A DNA stretch of 64,000 nt from Pseudeuparius sepicola (GCA_963920635.1 OY987298.1:119960035-120024034); one strand, 5' to 3'. Shown: positions 34,261-45,450, counted from the stretch's first letter. Translations and numbers: made by a program. Notes: a model not told the origin generated them from the sequence alone.

Positions 34261-34841
34261 TGTACACCTATAAAAGCAAACATTTAAGATTACCAATACA
34301 AAACACTTACCAGACTCGAACAATGACTCAGCAGAATGTTTTAGTTCCAACCACTTCTAAGACCACATCTCAAAGATTTTTAAGTTATTTGGGACCAAAT
34401 TTTACCGTTGGAAATTAGACAGCTGCACAAGAAAATCCTTAGAGATAGGTAAACAATCCAATTCTTTATTACAGGTTTTTATTTAATTTAATTATTATTG
34501 GTAGGTATTAATGAACTGTGGACTTTGAATTTTGGATTTTGGGCTTTAAAAACTATAAATTGATTTTAGACTTTTATATCTTAGTTTAATCTTCTCTGAA
34601 TTTTTTTTCTACCGATTTATGTTGTATTGACGTACAGACACAAGCGGTCTAAGCACTGCTTAGGTGTACTCACCACATTTACGCAACCGTATAATTATTG
34701 TAATTCCCTAGTATTGATTTTTTTGAAATATATTCTTGATATTCTTGATCTCTCCTGCCTTTTCGCAATTATAAATATTCAGGAAAAGCTATCCATTTCG
34801 CCTAATTATTAGAGTATTTTTTTATTCAAAGAGTTTTTATA
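34261..34841. other. AT-rich spacer between the LINE remnant and the pogo-like element
   Basis: Nothing recognisable; short frames only. Confidence 0.5.
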
Positions 34842-35122
34842 GGGTAAGTCGGGTAGTAATGGCCACCCCAACATATTTTTTACGCTAACAAAGGTTAAAG
34901 TTAAAAATAATAGCCAGTATGTGAGTATGTGTGTTCGGTAAACATTTTCGCATATTCTTTGCAGCAATTGACTCTTTTGTAGTTGAAAGGTTCAATTGAA
35001 TTCAATAAAAAACAAAACTAGTGCAATTGGCCATCTCTCCTCAAGGGTACAGGCTCTAGGAGTTCTGGTGGTGGAAAAACCTTAGAAATAGTTTTGGTAA
35101 ATGGAGACTCTGTATCCTTCAC

Positions 35123-36507
35123 TTATTTTTTCGGTGTATCCGGTGGGGCAATATATTTTAATGACATTCTTGACGTACTTGGTTGCTCAAGTTCTACCGG
35201 CGTTTGTTTTGAACTGCTGGGTATAGCCAAATTAGGAACGATTTGCTTTGATGGTTTTGGTTCAGCCAAATTGTGAACGATTTGTAATGGTGCAGTAGGT
35301 AAGGTGGAAGTTGGTCGTTCTGGTGCAATTTCTTCTTGTATCTGGTCTGAATCATGTGGGTATTCCACTGCATCACAACGATGATGCCTCGCTAGATCTA
35401 TTGCCGAGTAAGCATAATCTGGTATCGTGTTAGGGTTGAAGGGGTAAATTCCAGATGCTCTAAACTCAGCTGTTGCATTATCGGGATTTGCAGCTTTTGG
35501 CCAACTTGAACTAAGCAGGTCTCCGAACTGATAATGTGTTATGCGCCGACCGGGATGAGCTCTCATCCATAATCTGCAAGCATCATAAAAATTACTCTTC
35601 AGGGATTTAAAAACTGCTCTATTCAGAGGTTGTAAATAATGTGTTGTGTGACTCGGAAGACAGAGTAAGACAACACCGTTATCTCTACAAGTCTCAAGCA
35701 TTTCAACGGAACTGGAATGAGAGGCATGCCCATCTAAAATCAACACAACTGTTCCGTGGGGCTTTCTTGGAAGAAAGTGTCTAGTTAGCCAATCTAAAAA
35801 TATTGCGCTATTGACATAATATGCGGATTTTTGTGACATATAAAGCGTCGATCCAGGGGGCATATTGTCGGAATACTCGTTTTTCTTTAGTTTGCCTTTC
35901 ATCACACACGCTGGGGGTAAAAAACTCCCCTCCGCGTTGCAGCTTGCTATGACAGTAATCGTTTCTCCTCTCTCAGTTGACGTGATGTTAGTAACATTTC
36001 TTGCACCTTTCTGGGCCAAAACTATTGCAGGTCTGTTATTCAGCTGTAGGCCTGTTTCGTCCATATTAAAAATATGCCCAGGTTTGTCGAATAAGTTGTT
36101 TTCTTCCAGACAGTTAGATAGTAAGTGAAATACTCTTTAACTTCATTGCGATTCATTGCGTGAACACGATTTAGTGAAATTCCCTCAGCCTTCCTCAAGG
36201 AGAGGTTATTATTTCTACGAAGAAATAACTGTACCCAATCATAGCCAGCTTTTTCTTCTTGTTTGTTAAATGGATGTTTAATACCAATCTGCTCAGCAAA
36301 ATAGTAAGTTATTGAACGCAAATCGGTAACAGTTAAAGGAAATCCACGACCTTGCATTTCTTTAATGTGACGGACAAGCCTACGTTCTTGTTCCTTGTTA
36401 AATATACCGCCGAAGCCCATCTTCCCTTTAACATCATTATTCGTTCTGATACGCCTTTCCAAAGTTTTCCTTGGGATGTTATGTACAGGGTGGGCCAAAT
36501 TGGACAC
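35123..36507 (-). pseudogene. Pogo/jerky-type (DDE_1) transposase, frameshifted and 5'-interrupted
   Basis: The minus-strand N-terminal piece (36507-36040, 155 aa) carries the end of a psq/CENP-B helix-turn-helix (NIPRKTLERRIRTNND) and a Tc5-type DNA-binding region. Its first eight codons come from the adjacent LIR element, so the visible ATG is not original. A frameshift near 36064 leads to the catalytic piece (36064-35123, 313 aa): FNMDETGLQL holds the first Asp and VLILDGHASHSS the second. YLQPLNRAVF has Asn where the family has the third catalytic Asp. The missing helix-turn-helix residues continue on the far side of the LIR element around 37959-38030 (AAMEAVKRC). Inactive on three counts. 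Confidence 0.88.
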
Positions 36508-37956
36508 TTTTAAAGGGAAACTCCTATTTTTGACGGAGATAGACGAAAACTAATATCGGTGTCTGAGGCTCATTTTTTATGATAAACTTAATGGCGAAAA
36601 CTTTTTTCGGCTTGAAAATTTTATGTTTCTGTAAAAACATTCTTAAAGCACTTTTTTACGAAGAATCCAATGCTGCTAGTATTTTTTTTTCAAGTCAATG
36701 GTTTAAGAGTTACGGATACAAATTTTTATTTTTTAAATGGAACATCCTGTATTTTTGCATTTTTTAATAGAGCAAAAAATTACCATTCCAAAAATATATA
36801 ACACTTAATGATTTACTTGAGTAGTTATCGATTACTAATAACTTTTATGATTTCATGTGTATAATTGGAAGCACGCCCTTTCAACAAGTAGGCTCTGGAC
36901 GATGAGACAATGAAACAACCGTGGAAAAAGTTTACTGTTACCTACCTGTCAAATTTTCAGTTAGGCTGTTTAGGTATGGTAAAGATTTTTCTATTTTTGT
37001 GTAATTTATAAACATACCTACATGAAATTTGAAAGTTATGAAAAATGGGATATGAGAGTCTGTTTAATACAATCCGGGGAAAAATCAGATGCAACAAGCA
37101 ATTTATAATACGAGCGGTATCCAGAGAGAAGACATCCTTTCAAGCACATTTTTGCTAGATTGCGACACAATTTGATTAATAATGGTGTTAGAGTAATAGT
37201 TAATAGATTTGATTAATAGTAGGCCGAAAAGGTAGGTATGAGTTAAACAGAGAGAGGCATTTTCCCCGGATTGTATAAAACTGACTATCATATCCCATTT
37301 TTCATAACTTTCAAATTTCATTGTAGGTATGTTATAAATATTGTAAATTACACAAAATTGAAAAATCTTTACCCTGTCTAAACAGCCTAACTGAAAATTT
37401 TACAGGTAGGTAACAGTAAACATTTTTCCACGATTGTTTCATTGTCACACCGTCCAAAGCCTACTTGTTGAAAGGGCGTGCTTCCCATTTTATACACATA
37501 AAATCATAAAAGCTATTAGTAATTGATAACTACTTAAGTAAATCATTAAGTGTTATATATTTTTGAAATGGTAATTTTTTTCTCTATTAAAAAATGCAAA
37601 AATATACAGGGTGTTCCATTTAAAAAATAAAAATTTGTATCCGTATCTCTTAAACCATTGACTATTGACTAGAAAAACAATGTAATAGCAGCATTGGATT
37701 CTACGTAAAAAAGTGCTTTAAGAATGTTTTTACAGAAACACAAAATTTTCAACCCGAAAAAAGTTACGGTCACTTTTCGAAAACGAACATTTTCGAAAAA
37801 CACCCTGTAACTCAAGAACGGTGACAGATATCGATTTGCGGATTTCGCCATTAAGTTTATCATAAAAAATGAGCATCAGACACCGATATCAGTTTTCGTC
37901 TATCTCCGTCAAAAATAGTAGTTTCCCTTTAAAAGTGTCCAATTTGGCCCACCCTG
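36486..37956 (+). mobile_element. Long-inverted-repeat mariner derivative inside the pogo transposase
   Basis: Ends CAGGGTGGGCCAAATTGGAC and GTCCAATTTGGCCCACCCTG are exact complements, with TA outside both (36484-36485, 37957-37958). Arms of roughly 600-700 bp pair as inverted repeats. Both arms include the start of a DUF4817-type transposase gene. Confidence 0.92.
37022..37192 (+). pseudogene. Mariner transposase N-terminus, duplicated as a mirror copy
   Basis: The plus strand reads MKFESYEKWDMRVCLIQSGE, a stop, then YERYPERRHPFKHIFARLRH: the DUF4817 helix-turn-helix. The first ~22 codons recur on the minus strand starting at 37321 (MKFESYEKWDMIVSFIQSGE), so each arm of the inverted repeat contains the 5' end of the gene. 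No catalytic domain remains. Confidence 0.85.
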
Positions 37957-37958
37957 TA

Positions 37959-38044
37959 CAGCTGCAGCGTTTCACGGCCTCCATTGCAGCCCTTGGGCAA
38001 TCTTGCGACCACGCACCCCGTTGAACCGTCTGTTTCCTTTTATA
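37959..38044 (-). pseudogene. 5' remainder of the pogo transposase helix-turn-helix
   Basis: Between the LIR element and the hAT, the minus strand reads RAAMEAVKRC in one frame, fitting the start of a psq/CENP-B domain that would precede NIPRKTLE across the insertion. Short and frame-broken. Confidence 0.5.
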
Positions 38045-38249
38045 GTATCTAGCACGGGCGTAGCCAGGATTTAGTTTGGGGGGGGGGGGGGGGGTTTAGT
38101 TTGAGAAGTAAATAAAACAACAAAAATATACTTACATGAAATTTAATATCTATATATTCATCCGAAAAACTACGACATATTTATAAAGTTCTTAACTTTA
38201 AATGAAATGGATAAATCAACTTCGTTCCTCTGCGCTAAATCTAAAACCA

Positions 38250-38720
38250 TTAAAGAAGAAATCTTCGGCTTTTTCTTTTAAATATATCCACTACTTCATC
38301 TGCATTAATTTCTGTTCCATAGTGAATGTTCATTAGAGCCAAACCATTAAGTATGTTTTCACTTGTAGTGTTTCGTAAATAGTTTTTCAGTCTCCTTAGG
38401 CTCGAGAAAGACCTTTCTCGGGTAGCAGTGGATACAGGAATGGTAGCGAAGATTTGTAGTAATGTGTAAATATTAGGATAAAGATTTTTATCGCACATAT
38501 CTAGGCATTCCAAACTAGATTTCGGGGTAGGCAGTCTTCTTATCAGCATGCAAGGTAGCTGAAGCTTTGATAGCTAAATCCAAATTAGTTTCTTTATTAG
38601 AAACCCCTTGACCTTGACTACACCACTTTTTCCAGTAGTCCATACCTTTAGGTTTATCACCCTTCCTTTTTTTCCCCTCCATTTTTCGACAGTAATAATG
38701 ATTCACGTATCTATCCTTAA
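38250..38720 (-). pseudogene. hAT transposase with ~2-kb internal deletion
   Basis: The minus-strand C-terminal piece (38549-38250) ends in the dimerisation region (STATRERSFSSLRRLKNYLR). Immediately beyond, the N-terminal region (DRYVNHYYCRKMEGKKRKGD) follows, joined at ~38533 with the zinc finger and catalytic core removed. A CA dinucleotide occurs at both parent breakpoints, consistent with microhomology-mediated deletion or abortive gap repair. A 6-bp CTTGAC duplication is also present near 38608. Confidence 0.9.
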
Positions 38721-39654
38721 GAGCAATGGCACTGCAAATAGTACAGATAAACGCACGGAATTCCGCTAGCTCTCTACCGTATACTTTACATGGAATTAGT
38801 CCCAGGACGTCCACCAAAAATGCAAAACAAAATTTGAAACTTCAAAATCTTTCTCCTCTGTTATACGTAAACTGATTTCTGTCAAACCTGTCTCAAACTG
38901 TGGCGAAAATATAGGTCTACGATTCGTATGGACAATTTTTTTGTTTTTAATTGTAGTTTTTTAATGGTAACAAAAATACTCCTTCAAATACTCCCGAGAA
39001 AATGAAACGGTAGCATTTTTGTAAATTTTACAAGTACCAACAATGTTTTTTAAAAAAATTGTCCATACGAATTGTTCCTCCATCTTTTAGTTACATTTTG
39101 GTAAAAAAATCGAATTTCTGGAACTGAAAATAAAAAAGTAGATCCACTTCTAGAAAAACACTGCAAAGCCGAAATCAATATGAATACACCGTGCCCCCAC
39201 TCCTGCCTTCTCCTCAAGCGACTTTCCGTAGAGGGGACACTAAATAGACAAAGATAGGTACAATATGTTCGCCCGTTAGCCGTCGCACTCTTGTTTCCGC
39301 TTATCGTATTTTACAAGCTTTTTTATTTAATTTCACCTGTTAGCAGCGTCCAGAGAATACTACTGTTATTGTGTGGGTCGAATCTTGCAAGCTGAATTAG
39401 AACCACTTCCTGACATCCGATTGAGCTGAAATTTTGCATACACCTTTAGTTCCGGTGACAATGCAATATGCAATACTCAATATTGTAATACTTTCTACTT
39501 TCTAATACTTAATATGGGTATCAAATGAAAGGGGTTGACGAGTTCAAAATAATAAGATAAGTGACGTCATACTAAATCCAATATGGCGGACTAAATTTCT
39601 TTACCATTCTCCTGATATGGGAATCAAATATGTACTAAAAAGCACAAAATAAAA

Positions 39655-40133
39655 TAAAAGATAGAAACCTTTTTAAAAACAAGCTTTTATTTAAGCCATG
39701 TACTAAAACGAAAAAATGAAATAAATCATGTACTACATCGAATAAAATAAAATAAAATAAATCTAGGTTTTTGTTAGAATAATTCAGTGCCAAATTGCGC
39801 CAAGTCGTTTTTGTAATTTAAAAAGCTAGTCGGGAGAAATGTTCATAGAAAGTAGGTACCAATTAATTTTAATATACAGTGATTGGTTGATAAGCAAGTA
39901 CCTACTTGCCAAAGTATGTATTTTCTTTAGAATTCGCGCGACTAGCTTTTTGATTTTCAAAAATTTGTCGCAATTTGGCATTGAATTATCTTAACGAAAA
40001 CCTAGATTTATTGTATTTTATTCCTTTTAGTAGATACAAGACGTAGGTATTTTATTTTATTCGTTTTAGTACATGACTTAAATAAAAGTTTGTTTTTAAA
40101 AAGGTTTTTTATCTTTTATTTTTTATTATCTAC
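39655..40133. repeat. ~480-bp palindrome (foldback element)
   Basis: Arms of roughly 200 bp: AAACCTTTTTAAAAACAAGC near 39668 pairs with TTGTTTTTAAAAAGGTTT near 40092, and GCTAGTCG/CGACTAGC lies close to the centre. No coding content. Confidence 0.85.
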
Positions 40134-40277
40134 AATAGTTATCTAGCCTAATCTTGATTGAAGGCTTCTATAGGCTGAATTTGATGTTTCTGAAATTCTT
40201 CCCAATGGAATTCACAAGTATATAAAACCATAAATGCAATATTTTAAATTTTGGTTGTGTTAGTTCGTTTTTATGTA

Positions 40278-41578
40278 CAGGGAGAGATCATTTTTATACG
40301 CCTAGCCTCTCTTAGTGGAAAACGGTCGAAGATATGGAGATATTATATTATATGGGAGATTATATAGGGTGTATAAAGGAATAAATTGGCCTCATGTAGC
40401 GACTCTCTGCTAATACGACGCTAGGCGTCGCGTTGCGGCGCCAAGAAATATTTTTTCCCACCAACATACCATTTTTGTTACATCATTCAAAATCCCTTAG
40501 GGTAGTTTATTCATTTACACACTGCCCTAAAAAAGGGTAAAAACTCCTATTATTTTTTTTTCCTCGAACTTTTTTGTGGGTCATTTTTACATATAACAAA
40601 AATATGATTTGTGTAGCCCTTTTATTATGGACATATCATTTTGGGCATCTACTGTAACATTATATTTTTGTTTTTTTTTAATGTTCAATAATAGTACATT
40701 ATACACTTAGGTTGAGAAGTAAGCCATTAAATAATGGCCTTCTCAACCGAAGTGTCTATAGTTTTTTTTTACTACTAACATTGAAATATTGCCACATTTT
40801 ACATATTTGATTAGATTTTGATATTTTAGTCATTTCTCGCTTTTTTCAAATACTTCGAAAGCCTGGGAATTCAGTTGTCAAGCTGATAAAATGAAAATAA
40901 TTTTTAAATGTCATATAGAAAATTGTTCATTATTTACCTAGGTATTTTTTTATTATCATTATTTACCTAGGGAGAGAAATATTACTTCTCATTGATTTCT
41001 CAGGTTAGTAGTAAAAAAAATAATTAAATTGTTGACGCCCGTCTACTATGAATTTTTACTTGATTTTCTGTAGCCAGGGGAATGGCATTTATCATGAAAT
41101 AATTTTTTTGTACTAAAAATATTGTGTTTTCGAGAAAAAATGTACAGGGAAAAAAGTTTCTTAAATAAAAGGGCTACGCAAATCATATTTTTGTTATACG
41201 TAAAAATGACCCACAAAAAAATTCGAGCAAAAAAATTAATAGGGGTTGTTAGTTTTTACCCTTTTTAGGGCAGTGTGTAAATCAATAAACTACCCTAAGG
41301 CGTCTTCCCGTAAGTAGATAACACATACCAAATTTCAAATTTTTAAGTAGCGCCGGTATTGAGATAAAATAAAAAATATTTGGGTCACCCTGTAGACCCG
41401 AATATCTTGGCAAGGAAAGCCCAAACCGAAAAATTTTATATGAAAGACCAATTAAAACCACCTGCCGAACACCCCTTTAAAGTATTTACTATACATTCTG
41501 ACTCACCCTGTATAATATCTCCATATCTTTGACCGTGTTCCACCAAGAGAGGCTGGGCCTCTAAAAATGATCACCCTG
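40278..41578. mobile_element. Long-inverted-repeat element, TA target
   Basis: The left end CAGGGAGAGATCATTTTTA pairs with the right end AAAAATGATCACCCTG. TA lies outside both (40276-40277, 41579-41580). Arms match over ~370 bp (for example GTGGGTCATTTTTACATATA at 40576 against its near-complement at ~41200). A further repeat (40703-41020) sits in the middle. Confidence 0.85.
40703..41020. repeat. Repeat family also found inverted at 46106-46472
   Basis: It begins with a ~55-bp palindrome (ACACTTAGGTTGAGAAG...CTTCTCAACCGAAGTGT), then TTTTACTACTAAC and internal GTCAAGCTGA. All these features recur in reverse order at 46106-46472. It lies between the arms of the LIR element at 40278-41578. Confidence 0.75.
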
Positions 41579-41638
41579 TACTTTTTTTTGTAGGAAAAAT
41601 CAAACTTTTAAAATTTTTATAAATGGTATTTTCAAGTA

Positions 41639-42197
41639 CAGGGTGGTTCATTATAAATTGACTTTTGAGGTTAGAAAAAAAAGTTTTTTACAAAAGTTTT
41701 AGATACTAATACAAAGTTTTTTGTGACGCTATTGGACCGTGTACAGTGTGTTCTAGAAAGCCGTGGCAGACATAACTTATGTTTTTTTAAATGGAACACC
41801 CTATATATTTTTGCATTTTTGAAATCTGCTCATCAAGGAAATTAAAATGATATTAAACTTTGTGGCATTGTCTTTTTCCGTTTTTGAAAAATTCCGTTTT
41901 CAAATTTTATACTAAATTTATTTAACTCGAATTTGTGGATCTCGCGATAAAGATAGATGATCGATGTAATAACAAAAAATATTTGTTTTAAACAAGAGAG
42001 TAATACAGTGAAACTCCAAAATGTTTAGGAGCCTTTTCAAATTTTACTGATTATATTCTCGAAATAAAGAACTGTACACGGTCCAATAGCGTCACAAAAA
42101 ACTTTGTATTTATCTAAAACTTTTTCCAAAAACTTTTTTTTCTAACCTCAAAAACAAACAAGTTAAGGGGCGTGTCAATTTATAATGAACCACCCTG
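41639..42197. mobile_element. 559-bp mariner-type MITE
   Basis: Ends CAGGGTGGTTCATTATAAAT and ATTTATAATGAACCACCCTG are exact complements, with TA outside (41637-41638, 42198-42199). Inner sequence (CAAAGTTTTTTGTGACGC near 41716 and its complement near 42090) extends the inverted arms to >100 bp. The first eleven bases match the autonomous element at 9009-11544. Confidence 0.9.
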
Positions 42198-42889
42198 TAC
42201 AAGGGCAACTAAGAGTAGCCAATAAAAGTGGGGTGCCTTTTTGGCATTTGGACTGGGAAAAATTTTAAAATGAAAATTTTATACCTAAATATAGACGTCG
42301 CGATTTTTTGGAAAAACAGATGGAGCCAAAATTGACGAAGTTATATTTAAAACGTTTGCTCCCGGAATTGGTAGATCCGACCACAACACATCTAAAGAGG
42401 CACAAAGTAGTAAAAGAAAAAAGTAATAGAAATCCAAAATACCACATAGATATAGCATAACCTACCTACCTACTGTGGAAATAATAATTTATTGAAACAC
42501 TGTTCTACTTTGGCTGTTTGATTGATAGGAATAATAATTTCATGTCAGAAAAAAATGTAAAAAGTTATAAAAAAATTTCTTTCCAATTCAGTGCACTTAT
42601 CAGAAAAACAATTATTATTGCATAGAAAATATCGAAATATACAGACAAAACTTATGTTTTTTTTATTAATTTCTATAACCCAATTTTCCGCAAGGCACTG
42701 AAGAAAAAAACAGGGTTAGTAAATAACAAAATAGACCCGAAAAGATACTTTCGGAATTCGTACAAATAGGGGTAGGTATGTGTTTAATATTTATATATGT
42801 GTTTAATATTTATATTTTTTCAACAATAGCCCAACAAATACACAAACCGAGTCAACAACAAAACGCCATGAAGTAGTCAGGTTGCAGCC

Positions 42890-42976
42890 CTACAACTTTT
42901 GTATTTGATATTTTTTTTCTAAGTTGATAAATAAAAAAGTTATGAAGTGGCCTAATTTCGCGGAATCACCCTGTAC
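42890..42976. repeat. Solo mariner-MITE right end
   Basis: Same subterminal pattern as 18103-18198 and 42118-42199, ending GGAATCACCCTGTAC. No left end found. Confidence 0.6.
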
Positions 42977-44178
42977 ACCGGCGCCCTTCCGACCGATTCA
43001 GCTCTCGGCTGCCTGGCGGTCCGACTCGCTTGGGTCCAAAAAAACGTCGTCCGTCGCCCGACACCGTTCCTCGCGCTAAACGCGCTGCCGGTGAGAGGGG
43101 AAGGGACGAGAGTGCGTGGTGAGGGGTGACGAGAGGAGAATATTCCCGAGATTGGAGCCGGTCGTCGCGACCGTTAATTTTAGATCTTGTCTGCGCGGTC
43201 ATGACTCTTAACAAGGTCATCGAATAACAGTGCACTAAAATAATTACTCACTTACACGGTACACTTCATTTTCTTCACTATTCGTTCACCACTTTTCACT
43301 TTTATTCGCTTCGAGTTCGCCTGGAACAATACTGCCGTAAGCGCGGTCACGCGCCGCTTATATAGCAGCCCAGTAGCCGTCCAGAAACTTCCACGAACTT
43401 CCACAAAGTTCCGCTCATTTCGACAGAGGGGCGTGGCGAATAATCGAGAAACAACGCAAAGTGTCCCTACAATACAAAATAGTTCGGCTGCAACTGCGTC
43501 TGCCTCTCGTCAAAAGATGGCGCTAGGCGCTACTATTACTACATATATTCAAACGTAATAATAATTTAACTCTTCACTCCTCGTATTTTTTTGGTATAAT
43601 ATTAGGTAATATTTTGCTTATTTCGGGAAGGGGGGGGGGGGGTTGAACCCCCGAAACCCCCCCCCCCCCTTGGCTACGCCCGTGGTATCTAGGCATCTGC
43701 AAATAAATTAAATGTTGGGGTCAGATGGCCATAGCTTCCATAATACTGGGGAGAGTTGGCCATGGCCTTCTCCCCCCAATGTTATGGTGGTCATGTCTCC
43801 CCAATATATACTACACAATACACTTGCGTAAATTTTCTATTTACAACGTATATCTACCAGGGTTATTTTGAGGTTAGAATATGCAAAAATGTTTGTTTAT
43901 CATGCAAACAGCTCAGCGTTACCTGAAATTTAGGTAGAACATAAATTATCAGCCACCATTTAGGACCACTAACACTACTCAACCTACCTTGAAAATATAT
44001 TTTCCTGAATATCTTTTAAAAAACCGATATTATCAAGACGGCGACTGCTGCAATACACTCGCACAATATAAACTGATGTTCACGACGCGAGGCGGCGTCA
44101 TCTCTTAATTGGTAGAGGAACTAGGTACTAGATATGGCCATCTCTCCCCCTATGGCCAACACCGCCGGATTTACCCTA

Positions 44179-44689
44179 CTTATTCGACATTGTTTTATTA
44201 GCACTGTTAAAAATTCACGCCCTCCTGAACTCAAATTTGGATATTCCGAGAAAACGTTCGAACAGGCGTCTCCCCGGTTGGGATGGATGCAGAATTATCT
44301 CCATCCGCTAAAATTTTCTTCTTGCCCGCGGCTGGTTCCGGCAAGTCTTCAACCCAACCTGGCGCTACCATGCGGTCAGGGCGGTGGCAAAAACCCGATA
44401 CAGTATGCATATTGGAACGTAGGGCGAGAGTTTTAATTAAATTCTCAGTTTAGGATGCCGTAATTAAAGTTTCGGAGGCGTGCGAACTCGCGGGAAGTAG
44501 TTAACGAAACGCATGGGCAATGAATAATAATAAACTTATAATGAAACCGTGAGATTACCTAGGAGACTTTTTAAATCTGCATAATTTGATTTAGACATAC
44601 CATAGCTATGCCGGCCACCTTGTTATGGTAGTTTGAAGTTGCAGTTTGGGACAGCCTGTCAAATGTTCAAAAACACAATCATTGTTACG
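44179..44689. other. Unique, GC-balanced block after the pogo element
   Basis: Single copy in the window, with AATTAAA/TAATTAAAG motifs around 44435-44470 and no transposon features. The 100-codon frame at 44134-44436 starts inside the pogo end, so it is unlikely to be real. Possible host regulatory or intronic DNA. Confidence 0.4.
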
Positions 44690-45303
44690 GCTTTTATACA
44701 GGATGTTAATAAATTATGTCACAAAATTTCTCTAGAAGATTCCTGGTTCGATTCTAAGAAGGAAAGTTCAAATGAACATAATTTTTTAAGAGCTTCCTGT
44801 TCGAGATACAGAATGATGAAATTTCCAGAAAAATATCGAAAATTTTGAATAACTTTCCTGTAAAAGTATAAATCGAAACCAGACTTGTTAGTCACTAGGC
44901 CTAAACGGAGTGGCAAGGTAGTATACTTACTAGTCTTCTGCGCCTGCCGTTAGCGTAGCTACGAGGGATCGACATTACTTAATTTGAAGAAACAAAAATA
45001 GTTCGGTCCTGCCTGGGTAATACAACATTTAGGCAACTAAACGTTTTTAAAGACCATAGGATTTCATGGCATACACGCGTTTTGTGATCGAATTAATACG
45101 TTATTTTACTAATACAATATACATAAAATACAATAATTGCAACCAGCTAGAAAACTTATTGTTGTCTTTTCAAAATTTCCCATATCTTTCTGAAATTTTC
45201 TTCATTCTGTATCTCAAAGAACTATGTTCATATATATGAACGTTTTTCTGAAAATCCTCCCAGGAATCTTCCCCTAAAATTTTGTGATATACTTTTTAAT
45301 ATT
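44690..45303. repeat. Degraded long inverted repeat
   Basis: ATGTCACAAAATTTCTC near 44716 and AAGATTCCTGG (44739) pair with CAGGAATCTTCCCC and AAATTTTGTGATAT near 45263-45295. A left TATACAGGATG end is visible; the right end is not. Confidence 0.6.
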
Positions 45304-45450
45304 AAATCATTTAGTGAATACCGCTTGGGTGAAAATATGGCCAACAGCCAATTTTTATTTCTGTTAAGGAAAATCAAAATTTTCCATATGTTATCCCCAG
45401 GGGCCACTTATAAATAATTTTCCTTCATTCTACTCAACATAGATGTACTT
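45304..45450 (-). repeat. Single unit of the ~140-bp repeat family of 63070-63890, inverted
   Basis: GTGAATACCGCTTGGGTG and CATATGTTATCCCCAGG here match, on the opposite strand, the stretch 63080-63230. Confidence 0.75.

Larger units (their letters stand above)
38721..43207. other. 4.49-kb insertion in the hAT, flanked by TTAA
   Basis: Comparison with the intact copy (junction near 2908-2926) shows uninterrupted sequence there, while here TTAA is duplicated at 38717-38720 and 43208-43211. The inner ends (GAGCAATGGC... and ...TCATGACTC) share only GAG/CTC. TTAA duplication is typical of piggyBac, but no piggyBac transposase or CCC ends are seen. It may instead be captured host DNA that later accumulated transposons. 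The right 240 bp (42970-43207) are GC-rich and single-copy. Confidence 0.7.
38053..43684 (-). mobile_element. Second hAT copy: internally deleted, then invaded by a 4.5-kb insertion
   Basis: The same ends as the element at 182-3364 (CACGGGCGTAGCCAGG..., ...TTGGCTACGCCCGTG). GTATCTAG is duplicated at 38045-38052 and 43685-43692, a perfect 8-bp target duplication. Sequence equivalent to about 659-2736 of the first copy is deleted at ~38533. The insertion at 38721-43207 splits what is left. It cannot encode transposase. Confidence 0.95.
34842..44176 (-). mobile_element. Pogo/Tigger-like transposon expanded by nested insertions
   Basis: The left end GGGTAAGTCGGGTAGTAATG and the complement of the right end (GGGTAAATCCGGCGGTGTTG, read inward from 44176) are inverted repeats. 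TA lies outside both (34840-34841, 44177-44178). Subterminal GGCCA words recur at both ends. Subtracting the LIR element (36486-37956) and the hAT (38053-43684) leaves about 2.2 kb, a normal size for a pogo element. Its transposase is on the minus strand. Confidence 0.85.

Noticed and set aside
38717..43211. A piggyBac element
   Set aside because: TTAA is duplicated, but there are no CCC/GGG inverted ends and no piggyBac-like coding sequence.
44134..44436. 100-codon forward frame as a host exon
   Set aside because: It begins inside the pogo terminal repeat, has no domain, and codon pattern and splice context are unconvincing.
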